Below are positions 1 to 5,996 of a DNA stretch of 5,996 nucleotides, in pieces. The notes beneath the pieces were generated by a model that was not told where the DNA came from, made no database searches, and saw only the letters and a list, made by a program, of their open reading frames with translations. Numbering within the stretch: position 1 is the stretch's first letter; every line of letters begins with the position of its first letter. This stretch comes from Alphaproteobacteria bacterium (GTDB lineage: Bacteria > Pseudomonadota > Alphaproteobacteria > DAOWDM01), in assembly GCA_030639035.1 (NCBI GenBank), contig DAOWDM010000199.1, positions 1 to 5,996 of the forward strand, read 5' to 3'. Position numbers and translations under genes: made by a program.

Positions 1-1
1 A

Positions 2-2668
2 AAAAGAGCAGGTAAGCTTTTATCTGTTGGTAAAATTATCAGCAAAGAAAAAGAGATTATAAAAATCCCATATCAGTATTTTTCTTTTCCATCTTTAACA
101 GCTCAATTTTCTCAAAATATCAGCAAAAATACTAAAACAATAAATGACAACACATCTTTGTCTCTCCAAGGTGCTGGTGATTTATTAAAAACAGAAACAA
201 ATATAAACATTAGTGCTTCAAGAAAAAAAAATAAATCAGCTAAAGTTAAAAGAATAAACATTACGATGAAACGTCCGCTTGAAGACTGGGCTTTAACTCC
301 TGCATTAGAAAAAGCAGAGCTTGAAATCGGAGATATAAGAACTCCTGCAATAAGTTTGCTTACAGGACAAATAAAAGGTAGGGGTGTAAAGCTTTCACAA
401 AAGAAAAAAAACAATGTTTTTCATATAAAAGACAATGATGGCTATCTTTTAGAAGGTTTTGCTCCTGTTGGTTGGGACGCTGAGTTATATCACAATAAGA
501 CATTAAAAAGCTTTAATACTATTGGAGAAGATGGATTATATAGTTTTGACGGTTTGCAGTTAAGGCAAGGGCTAAACTTATTTAAAATAGTTTTATATGG
601 TCCTAATGGTGAAAAACAAGAAGTTACCAAACGATTTTATATCGGTTCAGGTATGATAAAAGAAGGTGAGTTGCATTACGAAATAGGAGTAAATCAAAAA
701 AACAGACCTATGTTTATATTGCCAGAGCAAAAAAAAGAAGAATATCCTGCAACTATTTCTGCAAACACAGAATATGGTTTTTCTGAGAATCTTTCTTTAG
801 GAACAGGGTTTTTTCAAGGTTCTTTTGGCGATGAAAAAAACTTAAAAGCAGTTCCTTTAAGTTTAAGATTTACGCATGGACCTGTATATCTAAAAAATGA
901 TCTACTATATGCTACAGGAGACAGAAACGCATTCAAAACACAAGTAATGGCAAGCATAGGTAAAGCAAATATAAGTATTCAGCATCAAGAACATTATGGC
1001 TTTACTACAGAAGAAGTAAGCAAAACAAAAAAATCTTCAATAAGTTACAGCCATACATTACCTTTAATAAAAGGGAAGGGGCTTGGTTTTTCTATCTCGG
1101 GAAGTAGAGCTTATAATCCTGAAGATGTACGTAAAGAATATACTGTATCTCAAAATCTTAGCAGTAAAATATTCCGTACCTCTTTGAGAAATAAGTTAGA
1201 TATGAAATTTAACAGACCTGCAACAGGAAAAACAAATGTTAAAGGAGAGTTTTCTGCAGGCGGCAAGATATTTGATATAAGATTAAGAAGCTTTTTGAAT
1301 TATGATGCTTTTCCTAAGAATAAAATACAAAATTTAAGAATAACTGCAAATAAAAACTTAAGTGATAATAGGACTATAAAAGGCTCTATAACAAAGGCTT
1401 TAACAGGTGAAAAAATAACAAATTATTCAGGAGGATATAATTTTTATCTTGGTTCAGTAAGTACAGGAATTACAGCAGGAATTAGCTCTAATAGAACTCA
1501 AAATATTGGTATAAATTTCAAAATCAGCATGAATCCAACTTCAAAAAAAGGAGGATATAAAATTGAAAAGTCTGAAAGCAGCGGCTTAACTAGTGTTTTG
1601 CAAATACGAGCATTTCAAGATATGGACGGAGATGCTGTGTTTTCCAAAGGCGATAAAATGCTTGAAAATGTCTCTTTTAAAACAAGACAAAAATCAAAAA
1701 AAGCTAAAACAAATAAAGAAGGAATTGCGGCACTTTCAGGACTTCCAAGAGGTTCTTCTATAACAGTAGAGCTTGAAAGTGAAACTATTCCTGATATTTA
1801 TCTCAAGCCAGCAATGGAATATTTCGATATAATACCAAGATCAGGAATAAGCGAATATATAGATGTTCCATTTACTCTTTTTGGAGAAATAGAAGGCTTT
1901 GTCAGTGAAGAAAAAGACGTTTCTGCAAAAGGAATAATAGTTAGCCTTTACAATAAAGATAATGAAATTATTGACACTACAAGAACGGAATTTGACGGAT
2001 ATTATCTTTTCAGTGAAGTTCCTTTAGGTGCGTATATAATCGTTGCAGGAAAAGAAAAAAAGACCGAAATAAAAGTAGAAATAACAAATGAAAATAATCT
2101 GATTTTAGGGACTGATATTTTATTGTCTGATAAAAAGCCTATAACTTTCGGTGATGTTGCTGGAATTTTATTATTAAATAAAGAAGTACCTATACCTAAT
2201 ATAGAAACATATCTTAAAGCAGAAAACAGTAATAAAAGCTATACTTTTACAACAACCAAAGACGGGTCTTATATTTTTGATGACATACCTTTTGGTAAAT
2301 ATAGTTTAGATTTTGATAATTCTGCTTTAGAAAAAATGGGTTATAATAAAATAAATGAAAGAGAAGTTTTAATAAAAACGAGTCTTGTTGTTCTTGAAAA
2401 CACACATGCAAAACATAATATTTCAACTCCTCATCACAAAGACGAAACTGTTCATAATAATAACGTAACATGGCTCATAGATGGCTATATCAGCAAAAGA
2501 AAACATGGCAGTAAAACTCCTGCGAAAGAAGCTACGGTATATCTTTACAATCAAAACAATGAAATTATCAAAACAGTTAAAACAAATTTTAATGGTTATT
2601 ATATTTTTAGAAATATCCCCGCTGGAAAATATACAGTCTCGGTTAGCAAGGTAAGTAAAAACAAATAG
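2..2668 (+). CDS. Usher-like outer-membrane barrel protein with C-terminal beta-sandwich repeats (5' end outside window)
   Basis: The frame is open from the left edge with no stop, giving 888 visible residues. The first candidate start inside, a TTG at 158, has no clear ribosome site and coding-like residues before it, so the gene is almost certainly cut by the window edge. The part encoded at 320-400 contains ELEIGD and GRGV, as in usher barrels. At about 407-643 is a plug-like domain with GWDAELY and LFKIVLYGPNGE. At about 644-1537 alternating polar/hydrophobic strands suggest an outer-membrane beta barrel. At 1616-1654 the segment DMDGDAVFSKGD resembles an acidic calcium-binding loop. Three carboxypeptidase-regulatory/SdrD-B-like domains follow at about 1880-2077, 2153-2317 and 2468-2665. 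The family is usually tied to chaperone-usher-type surface export; the export role is inferred, since no chaperone or pilin gene is visible. An alternative is a structural surface protein. The gene appears more AT-rich than those downstream. Confidence 0.75.
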   Translation, partial: KRAGKLLSVGKIISKEKEIIKIPYQYFSFPSLTAQFSQNISKNTKTINDNTSLSLQGAGDLLKTETNINISASRKKNKSAKVKRINITMKRPLEDWALTPALEKAELEIGDIRTPAISLLTGQIKGRGVKLSQKKKNNVFHIKDNDGYLLEGFAPVGWDAELYHNKTLKSFNTIGEDGLYSFDGLQLRQGLNLFKIVLYGPNGEKQEVTKRFYIGSGMIKEGELHYEIGVNQKNRPMFILPEQKKEEYPATISANTEYGFSENLSLGTGFFQGSFGDEKNLKAVPLSLRFTHGPVYLKNDLLYATGDRNAFKTQVMASIGKANISIQHQEHYGFTTEEVSKTKKSSISYSHTLPLIKGKGLGFSISGSRAYNPEDVRKEYTVSQNLSSKIFRTSLRNKLDMKFNRPATGKTNVKGEFSAGGKIFDIRLRSFLNYDAFPKNKIQNLRITANKNLSDNRTIKGSITKALTGEKITNYSGGYNFYLGSVSTGITAGISSNRTQNIGINFKISMNPTSKKGGYKIEKSESSGLTSVLQIRAFQDMDGDAVFSKGDKMLENVSFKTRQKSKKAKTNKEGIAALSGLPRGSSITVELESETIPDIYLKPAMEYFDIIPRSGISEYIDVPFTLFGEIEGFVSEEKDVSAKGIIVSLYNKDNEIIDTTRTEFDGYYLFSEVPLGAYIIVAGKEKKTEIKVEITNENNLILGTDILLSDKKPITFGDVAGILLLNKEVPIPNIETYLKAENSNKSYTFTTTKDGSYIFDDIPFGKYSLDFDNSALEKMGYNKINEREVLIKTSLVVLENTHAKHNISTPHHKDETVHNNNVTWLIDGYISKRKHGSKTPAKEATVYLYNQNNEIIKTVKTNFNGYYIFRNIPAGKYTVSVSKVSKNK
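1880..2665 (+). repeat. Three tandem SdrD-B/carboxypeptidase-regulatory-like domain repeats within the usher-like gene
   Basis: Each unit ends in a strand pattern of the form DGYYxFxxxPxGxY: DGYYLF...PLGAY in unit 1, DGSYIF...PFGKY in unit 2 and NGYYIF...PAGKY in unit 3. Units 1 and 3 are the closest: the stretches at 1940-2035 and 2537-2632 encode colinear 32-residue segments with about 18 identical residues, including LYN and NEII, and are visibly similar at the DNA level too. A histidine-rich linker (about 2399-2470, with PHH) separates units 2 and 3. The pattern suggests domain duplication within the gene. Such domains usually act as rigid stalks or substrate-facing modules; their role here is inferred. 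Confidence 0.65.
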
Positions 2669-2703
2669 AATTATAGTGTTTAACAAATAATTTTGAGAAA
2701 ATA

Positions 2704-3531
2704 ATGATGAAATCTTCTGAACTTGTAAAGCCTTTTGAGATTCCAAAAGCTCCGTTTTTCGGTTCAAAAACAATTGAAGGAGTGTCGATAAAGGCTCTTC
2801 TTCCATATTTAAATGAAAATATGCTGTTTCAGCTTCATTGGGGATTTAAAAAAGTTGGAGTAAGTACAGAAGAAAAAAAAGCTTGGATAAAAGAAAATAT
2901 CCGCCCGACATACAACCGCATGATAAAAATGTGTGAGGAGCAGAAAATAATTACTCCAAAGGCTGTTTACGGATTCTGGAAATGTGCTTCTGAAGGCGAT
3001 TCCGTTGTGCTTTTTGATGAGAGAGGCAAAATAGAAGTAGGTAGATTTAGTTTTCCAAGACAACAAAAAGACGATGGACTCTGTATTGCTGATTTTTTCC
3101 ATGATGTTGCTTCAAACGAGCGAGACGTTGTAGGTCTTCAAGTTGTTACTGTTGGTTCAAGAGCTTCTGAAGTAGAAAAACAGCTCATGGAAAATGACCA
3201 ATATCAGGATTATTTATTTCTGCATGGTCTTGCCGTAGAGCTTGCAGAAGCTATGGCAGAATACGTCCACAAACGCATACGCTCCGACCTAGGTTTTGCA
3301 AACAAAGATGCAGACGATATAAAAAAGATGATTAAGCAAGGATATCAAGGCTGTAGGTATTCTTTCGGCTATCCAGCATGTCCAAATATAAGCGATCAGC
3401 GTTTGCTGTTAGGACTTCTAAGGGCTGACCGCATAGGAATAAAAATTCTTGAAAACGACATGCTAGAACCAGAGCAATCAACCTCAGCCTTTATCGCTCA
3501 TCACCCACAAGCAAAATATTTCAATGTTTAA
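2704..3531 (+). CDS. Stand-alone cobalamin-dependent methionine synthase activation domain (split MetH component)
   Basis: This 275-residue protein matches the AdoMet-binding activation domain found at the C terminus of full-length MetH. In MetH that domain uses S-adenosylmethionine and reduced flavodoxin or an equivalent donor to re-methylate cobalamin that has oxidised to the inactive cob(II) form. Visible signatures are AVYGFWKCASEGD (residues 87-99), FSFPRQ then CIADFF, the long helix around AEAMAEYVHKRIR (181-193), the AdoMet-site motif RxxxGYPACP (218-227) and a C terminus with EPEQSTSA and HHPQAKYF. The homocysteine, folate and cobalamin domains are absent, so they must be encoded elsewhere. 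The length fits the domain alone, and no upstream remnant of MetH is present. The gene begins 35 bp after the usher-like gene. A weak GAG ribosome site (2695-2697) precedes two consecutive ATGs (2704 and 2707); either could be used. Cytoplasmic. Confidence 0.88.
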   Translation: MMKSSELVKPFEIPKAPFFGSKTIEGVSIKALLPYLNENMLFQLHWGFKKVGVSTEEKKAWIKENIRPTYNRMIKMCEEQKIITPKAVYGFWKCASEGDSVVLFDERGKIEVGRFSFPRQQKDDGLCIADFFHDVASNERDVVGLQVVTVGSRASEVEKQLMENDQYQDYLFLHGLAVELAEAMAEYVHKRIRSDLGFANKDADDIKKMIKQGYQGCRYSFGYPACPNISDQRLLLGLLRADRIGIKILENDMLEPEQSTSAFIAHHPQAKYFNV

Positions 3532-3534
3532 TTA

Positions 3535-3543
3535 TGGTATAAA
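3535..3543 (+). promoter_or_regulatory. Candidate extended -10 promoter for the mlaD operon
   Basis: TGGTATAAA lies 4 bp after the stop of the methionine synthase activation gene and about 55 bp before the first mlaD start. It combines a TG extension with a TATAAA -10 hexamer. No convincing -35 box is visible 17 bp upstream, as is common for extended -10 promoters. The prediction rests on the motif only; such motifs are frequent in AT-rich DNA. Confidence 0.35.
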
Positions 3544-3547
3544 ATGA

Positions 3548-3569
3548 TAGAACATGATATTACGTTCTA
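3548..3569. promoter_or_regulatory. 22-bp imperfect palindrome, possible operator
   Basis: The arms TAGAAC (3548-3553) and GTTCTA (3564-3569) are perfect inverted repeats around a 10-bp, mostly symmetric centre. The site begins 4 bp after the candidate -10 hexamer, so it would cover the transcription start. That position suits a dimeric repressor, but a short 5' UTR hairpin is also possible. No specific regulator can be named. Confidence 0.3.
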
Positions 3570-3597
3570 AATAGTAATTCTTCAGGAGAAATCTCTT

Positions 3598-4074
3598 ATG
3601 AAAAATGAGATGTCTGAAATATTTATTGGTACTTTGGTGCTTTTTGTTGGCATTGTTATGTTCGTTTTTATTTCAAACACGGATATCAAAAAAAACGCAG
3701 AAAAAATGTACACAGTAACAGCACGTTTTAACCGTACTGACGGAATTGTTACAGGGAGCAATGTTCGTCTTGCTGGAATTCCTGTTGGGACAGTGCTTCT
3801 ACAGGAACTTGATGAAAATTACAAAACAACGGTTACTCTTCAGATTGAAAACAGAATAAAACTTCCTGATGATACGGCAGCCGTAATTCATACTGATGGA
3901 TTGTTTGGCTCAAAGTATATCGAACTTGAACCAGGAGGAATGGAAGAAACAATTCCACATGGGGGAATCATTTCTTATACTCAGGATTCTATGATTGTAG
4001 AAGAGCTTTTGGAGAAAATAATTGCTATCGGTAAAAGTAAAAAACAACAAAAACCTAAAAAAGGGAATTTGTAA
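3598..4074 (+). CDS. mlaD: MlaD-family MCE-domain lipid transport protein, copy 1
   Basis: A 158-residue protein with one N-terminal membrane helix (about residues 8-26, IFIGTLVLFVGIVMFVF) and one MCE domain (about 38-115). MCE landmarks are TGSNVRLAGIPVGTV, IKLPDDT and GLFGSKYIELEPGG. MlaD proteins are anchored in the inner membrane and form a periplasmic ring with the MlaE permease and MlaF ATPase, moving phospholipids between the membranes. The C terminus has a short pore-helix-like segment (VEELLEKIIAIG) followed by a lysine-rich tail, which is unusual beside copy 2. A good ribosome site, AGGAG (3584-3588), sits 9 bp before the ATG. It is the first gene of a tightly packed operon and its stop overlaps the next start. 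No mlaE or mlaF is adjacent here. Confidence 0.88.
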   Translation: MKNEMSEIFIGTLVLFVGIVMFVFISNTDIKKNAEKMYTVTARFNRTDGIVTGSNVRLAGIPVGTVLLQELDENYKTTVTLQIENRIKLPDDTAAVIHTDGLFGSKYIELEPGGMEETIPHGGIISYTQDSMIVEELLEKIIAIGKSKKQQKPKKGNL

Positions 4075-4526
4075 TGGGTAAAAATGTAGTTGAAACTATT
4101 ATGGGAGCTGTTGTTCTTGCGGTTGCAGGATATTTCCTATCATTTGCTTATTCATCAGCAAATATTAAAACTGTTGAAGGCTATATAGTAAAGGCAAAAT
4201 TTTTCAAATCAGGCGGGCTTGAAATAGGAAACGATATTAGAATCGGAGGCATTAAGGTTGGTTCTATTGTCAAACAGGAACTTGATTTAGAAGATTTTTC
4301 AGCTGTCATTCACATGAGTATAAAACCAGAAATAAAACTTCCAACCGATACTGTTGCTACAATAAGTAGTGAAGGACTGCTTGGCGGAAAATATATAAAA
4401 CTAGAGCCTGGAGTTTCAAAAGAAAAAATAGAATCAAACGGAGAAATTAAAAAAACAAAAGACTACAAATCTCTTGAAGATATGGTTGGAGAATTAATCT
4501 TTCTTGCAACACAGGGGGAAAATTGA
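4074..4526 (+). CDS. mlaD: MlaD-family MCE-domain lipid transport protein, copy 2
   Basis: A 150-residue second MlaD paralogue with the same plan as its neighbour. It has an N-terminal membrane helix (about residues 8-26) and an MCE domain (about 36-114) with NDIRIGGIKVGSI, IKLPTDT and GLLGGKYIKLEPG. Its ending, SLEDMVGELIF, is closer to the usual alphaproteobacterial MlaD C terminus than that of copy 1. The ATG shares one base with the upstream TAA (TAATG), and AGGGA (4062-4066) precedes it by 7 bp, so translation is probably coupled. The two copies are clearly homologous but divergent, with a one-residue insertion before IKLP, so they are not a recent duplication. They could build a mixed hexamer or two separate rings; this is inference. 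Confidence 0.9.
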   Translation: MGKNVVETIMGAVVLAVAGYFLSFAYSSANIKTVEGYIVKAKFFKSGGLEIGNDIRIGGIKVGSIVKQELDLEDFSAVIHMSIKPEIKLPTDTVATISSEGLLGGKYIKLEPGVSKEKIESNGEIKKTKDYKSLEDMVGELIFLATQGEN

Positions 4527-4972
4527 GGGTTAAAATAACAATACTAACTGTTCTGCTTTTGATAATGCCAAGCTTATGGCTTCCATTGCATGCAGAAATA
4601 ATGATTGTGAAAGAGGCTGTTCAAGAGAGTATTCCTCTGAAAATTCAAGAGGATTCTCAATCAGAACGCATCTTTGCAGAACATGCTGTTTTACGCTGTC
4701 TTGACAAGATGACTGGGCGTGTAAAAACTATATTAGCCCCTATTGGAGATGCAGTTCAGTTTGGAACGTTATCAATTGTTGCACAGGCATGTTTTTCTCG
4801 CCCACCTGAAGAAACTCCCGAAGATTCTGCTTTTCTTGATGTTTCTGAGATAAAAGACACAACACAAACAGAAAATATTTTCCGTGGCTGGATGTTTTCT
4901 TCAAGTCCTGCTTTGTCAGCTATGGAGCACCCTGTATATGATATATGGGTAATTGGCTGCAAAACAAAATGA
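4523..4972 (+). CDS. DUF2155-family periplasmic protein
   Basis: A 149-residue secreted protein of the DUF2155 family, which is often found beside mlaD in Alphaproteobacteria; its biochemical role is not established. The chosen start is TTG at 4523, which overlaps the upstream TGA as TTGA and follows an AGGGGG ribosome site (4513-4518). It gives a complete signal peptide (MRVK, hydrophobic core, likely cleavage LHA|E after residue 24); the next ATG at 4565 would destroy that signal. Family landmarks are LDKMTGR (60-66), C90 in AQACFSRPPEETPE, GWMFSSSPALSAMEHPVYD (122-140) and C146 near the end. C90 and C146 may form a disulfide in the periplasm. An additional C59 is unpaired. Operon position suggests a role in envelope lipid homeostasis with the two MlaD proteins, by inference. 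Its stop codon lies in an 8-bp direct repeat flanking the element downstream. Confidence 0.88.
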   Translation: MRVKITILTVLLLIMPSLWLPLHAEIMIVKEAVQESIPLKIQEDSQSERIFAEHAVLRCLDKMTGRVKTILAPIGDAVQFGTLSIVAQACFSRPPEETPEDSAFLDVSEIKDTTQTENIFRGWMFSSSPALSAMEHPVYDIWVIGCKTK

Positions 4973-4977
4973 TTCTT

Positions 4978-5050
4978 GGCTATGTTCCATAATAGTATTG
5001 CTAGAATCAGTCGCACTCAAAAAATAACAACACTTTAATGGAACACAGCC
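4978..5050. mobile_element. 73-bp MITE-like element with 26-bp terminal inverted repeats
   Basis: The left end (4978-5003, starting GGCTATGTTCCAT) and the right end (5025-5050, finishing ATGGAACACAGCC) are inverted repeats matching at 21 of 26 positions, with a 21-bp centre. Each end is directly flanked by an 8-bp repeat: TGATTCTT (4970-4977) on the left and TAATTCTT (5051-5058) on the right, 7 of 8 identical, as expected of a target duplication. Ends starting GGC with an 8-bp AT-rich duplication resemble several insertion-sequence families (IS6- or IS1595-like), but I cannot assign one. It has no coding capacity. Three of the five mismatches would be G-U pairs in the minus-strand transcript, so 24 of 26 positions could pair there. 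It may therefore also act as a hairpin or terminator between the convergent operons. Confidence 0.5.
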
Positions 5051-5069
5051 TAATTCTTTAAAAGCCCTC

Positions 5070-5624
5070 CTAGCAGTCGCTAGATGCAATTTTTGATAAG
5101 TTTTTTAATGTCTTATCTTTGCTGTTTTCTGTTTTCAATTTTTGGCTTTCGTGTTCATCATCAATAATAAAATTTTTATTGCTATACTGTACAGGCGGGG
5201 AAGAAAACTTTTCTTTTTTCATGAAAATGTTTTGAAAAAATGTTTTTGATTTATGCCAGCTGTAACAAGTGTTTTTTTGTGTTTTTTTCTTAAGATAAAA
5301 GCACAGCAAAGGAAGTGCTATTAAGCCACACAAGAAACAAACTACACCTATATTGACAGCTAGTTCAAATGATACAAAATACATACATAAACATGTTATA
5401 AATATGGCTGCAAATATCTGAAAAACGCCGATTATTCCGATTTCTTTTAAAGTTAAAATACGAGAAGGTTTAGATATACGTAAACTGCTCCAGTTATCTT
5501 GTTTTTTTTCATTTACAAGCGTATAGCGATATTCCTTTGTAACAACAGCCTTTCTTTCAAAAAAAGAGACCTTTGCTTTTTTTTGTCTTTTTTTAAATGG
5601 CAATTTAAAGAGGCGAGTTTTCAT
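5070..5624 (-). CDS. Small two-helix membrane protein of unknown function
   Basis: I do not recognise this 184-residue protein. It has a strongly basic N terminus (residues 7-18, rich in Lys and Arg), two hydrophobic helices at about 62-84 and 88-111 joined by a very short loop, and a Lys/Ser-rich tail ending SSDC. The positive-inside rule puts both ends in the cytoplasm with a hairpin in the inner membrane. Five cysteines fall in or near the helices. The ATG (5624-5622) shares one base with the upstream gene's TAA, and AGGAG (minus strand, 5634-5630) lies 5 bp before it, so it is translationally coupled to that gene. The low-complexity, Lys-rich composition gives little for homology, but the strong ribosome site and coupling support a real gene. 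Confidence 0.65.
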   Translation of the reverse strand: MKTRLFKLPFKKRQKKAKVSFFERKAVVTKEYRYTLVNEKKQDNWSSLRISKPSRILTLKEIGIIGVFQIFAAIFITCLCMYFVSFELAVNIGVVCFLCGLIALPLLCFYLKKKTQKNTCYSWHKSKTFFQNIFMKKEKFSSPPVQYSNKNFIIDDEHESQKLKTENSKDKTLKNLSKIASSDC

Positions 5625-5996
5625 TACGACTCCTCTTTTTTAATGCCATATCGCTCTGCTATTTCATCGGGAAGAGAGTCAAGCTCTCGAGATAAAGCAG
5701 CATGCAGATTAACGGCCATTTTAGGAGTAAGCTGCAATGACGTTTCCTGAATTCGAATCGGTCTTTGATCAATTATTACTTCTTCATCAAATTGAACCAG
5801 CTTCTCGCCGTCCCAGTCGCCTTTCATTCTTTCAGAAACTACTTCAACATCGTTTTTAAGGACAAGCACTTTGATATAATAACCGTTAGCATCACTAACT
5901 TGTGTTGCTAAAAAACCATTTGGAACAATCTCACGATAAAGCGGTGATTTTTCATGTTTTACAACAAGTTCTGGAATTTCATTCTTTTCGTTCAAG
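5624..5996 (-). CDS. Hypothetical soluble protein (N terminus probably outside window)
   Basis: About 123 residues are visible and I do not recognise the family. The only candidate start inside the window near the N terminus is a TTG at 5995-5993, at the very edge with no ribosome site visible; the first in-frame ATG encodes residue 58, inside the conserved-looking body. The gene therefore probably continues past the right edge. It is acidic and has no signal peptide or membrane helix. The centre (about residues 27-80, NGFLATQV to RPIRI) looks like a small beta-rich fold, followed by a helix (LTPKMAVNLHAALSRELDSL) and a charged end. It is the upstream member of a coupled pair with the two-helix membrane protein, which suggests they work together. 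Confidence 0.6.
   Translation of the reverse strand, partial: LNEKNEIPELVVKHEKSPLYREIVPNGFLATQVSDANGYYIKVLVLKNDVEVVSERMKGDWDGEKLVQFDEEVIIDQRPIRIQETSLQLTPKMAVNLHAALSRELDSLPDEIAERYGIKKEES

Noticed and set aside
158..160. TTG as the start of the usher-like gene
   Set aside because: The frame continues without a stop to the left edge, no ribosome site precedes the TTG, and no signal peptide follows it.
223..411. Runs of nine A (223-231) and eight A (404-411) as phase-variation switches in the usher-like gene
   Set aside because: Such runs are common in this AT-rich, Lys-rich DNA and also occur in the metabolic gene at 2873-2880; both are in frame and nothing else suggests switching.
112..414. 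Minus-strand open frame of about 100 residues
   Set aside because: It lies wholly opposite the usher-like gene, and its Phe/Leu-rich translation is the expected mirror of Lys-rich coding sequence.
2672..2677. TATAGT as a -10 box for the methionine synthase activation gene
   Set aside because: No -35 box or TG extension accompanies it, and single hexamer matches are expected by chance in AT-rich DNA.
3550..3567. GAAC...GTTC as an SOS (LexA) box
   Set aside because: The spacer is 10 bp. The Gram-positive box has GAAC-N4-GTTC and the alphaproteobacterial one is a direct repeat with a 7-bp spacer, so neither fits.
5070..5083. Hairpin CTAGC-AGTC-GCTAG at the end of the minus-strand membrane gene as a terminator
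   Set aside because: The stem is only 5 bp, includes the stop codon, and is not followed by a proper T run on the minus strand.
5499..5750. Plus-strand open frame of 83 residues
   Set aside because: It runs antisense across the junction of the two minus-strand genes and is Phe-rich with no ribosome site, as expected of a shadow frame.

Overview
The window looks like a piece of an AT-rich, Gram-negative chromosome, most likely from a low-GC alphaproteobacterium such as a host-associated lineage. The evidence is a DUF2155 periplasmic protein directly behind MlaD genes, an arrangement I associate with Alphaproteobacteria, plus an outer-membrane usher-like barrel protein. The species cannot be named from the sequence.

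Layout. (1) Positions 2-2668 (+) hold the C-terminal part of a very large outer-membrane protein. It has an usher-like barrel with a plug-like domain, followed by three carboxypeptidase-regulatory/SdrD-B-like beta-sandwich repeats. Its frame is open to the left edge, so the true start lies outside. (2) Positions 2704-3531 (+) encode a free-standing cobalamin-dependent methionine synthase activation domain, which implies a split MetH in this organism. (3) Positions 3598-4972 (+) form a compact operon of three genes with overlapping ends. Two are different tandem MlaD (MCE-domain) proteins and the third is a secreted DUF2155 protein. A candidate extended -10 promoter and a 22-bp imperfect palindrome lie just upstream. 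(4) Positions 4978-5050, between convergent operons, carry a 73-bp element with 26-bp imperfect terminal inverted repeats flanked by near-identical 8-bp direct repeats. It looks like a tiny MITE or a long hairpin, and its left direct repeat contains the stop codon of the DUF2155 gene. (5) Positions 5070-5996 (-) hold two translationally coupled genes of unknown function: a cut-off soluble protein followed by a two-helix membrane protein.

How they fit together. The MlaD/DUF2155 operon probably serves lipid transport between inner and outer membranes. No mlaE or mlaF (permease, ATPase) lies in the window, so these must be elsewhere. The usher-like gene concerns the cell surface. The methionine synthase reactivation gene is metabolic and has no obvious functional tie to its neighbours. 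The only stretches without a gene are short (35, 66 and 97 bp).
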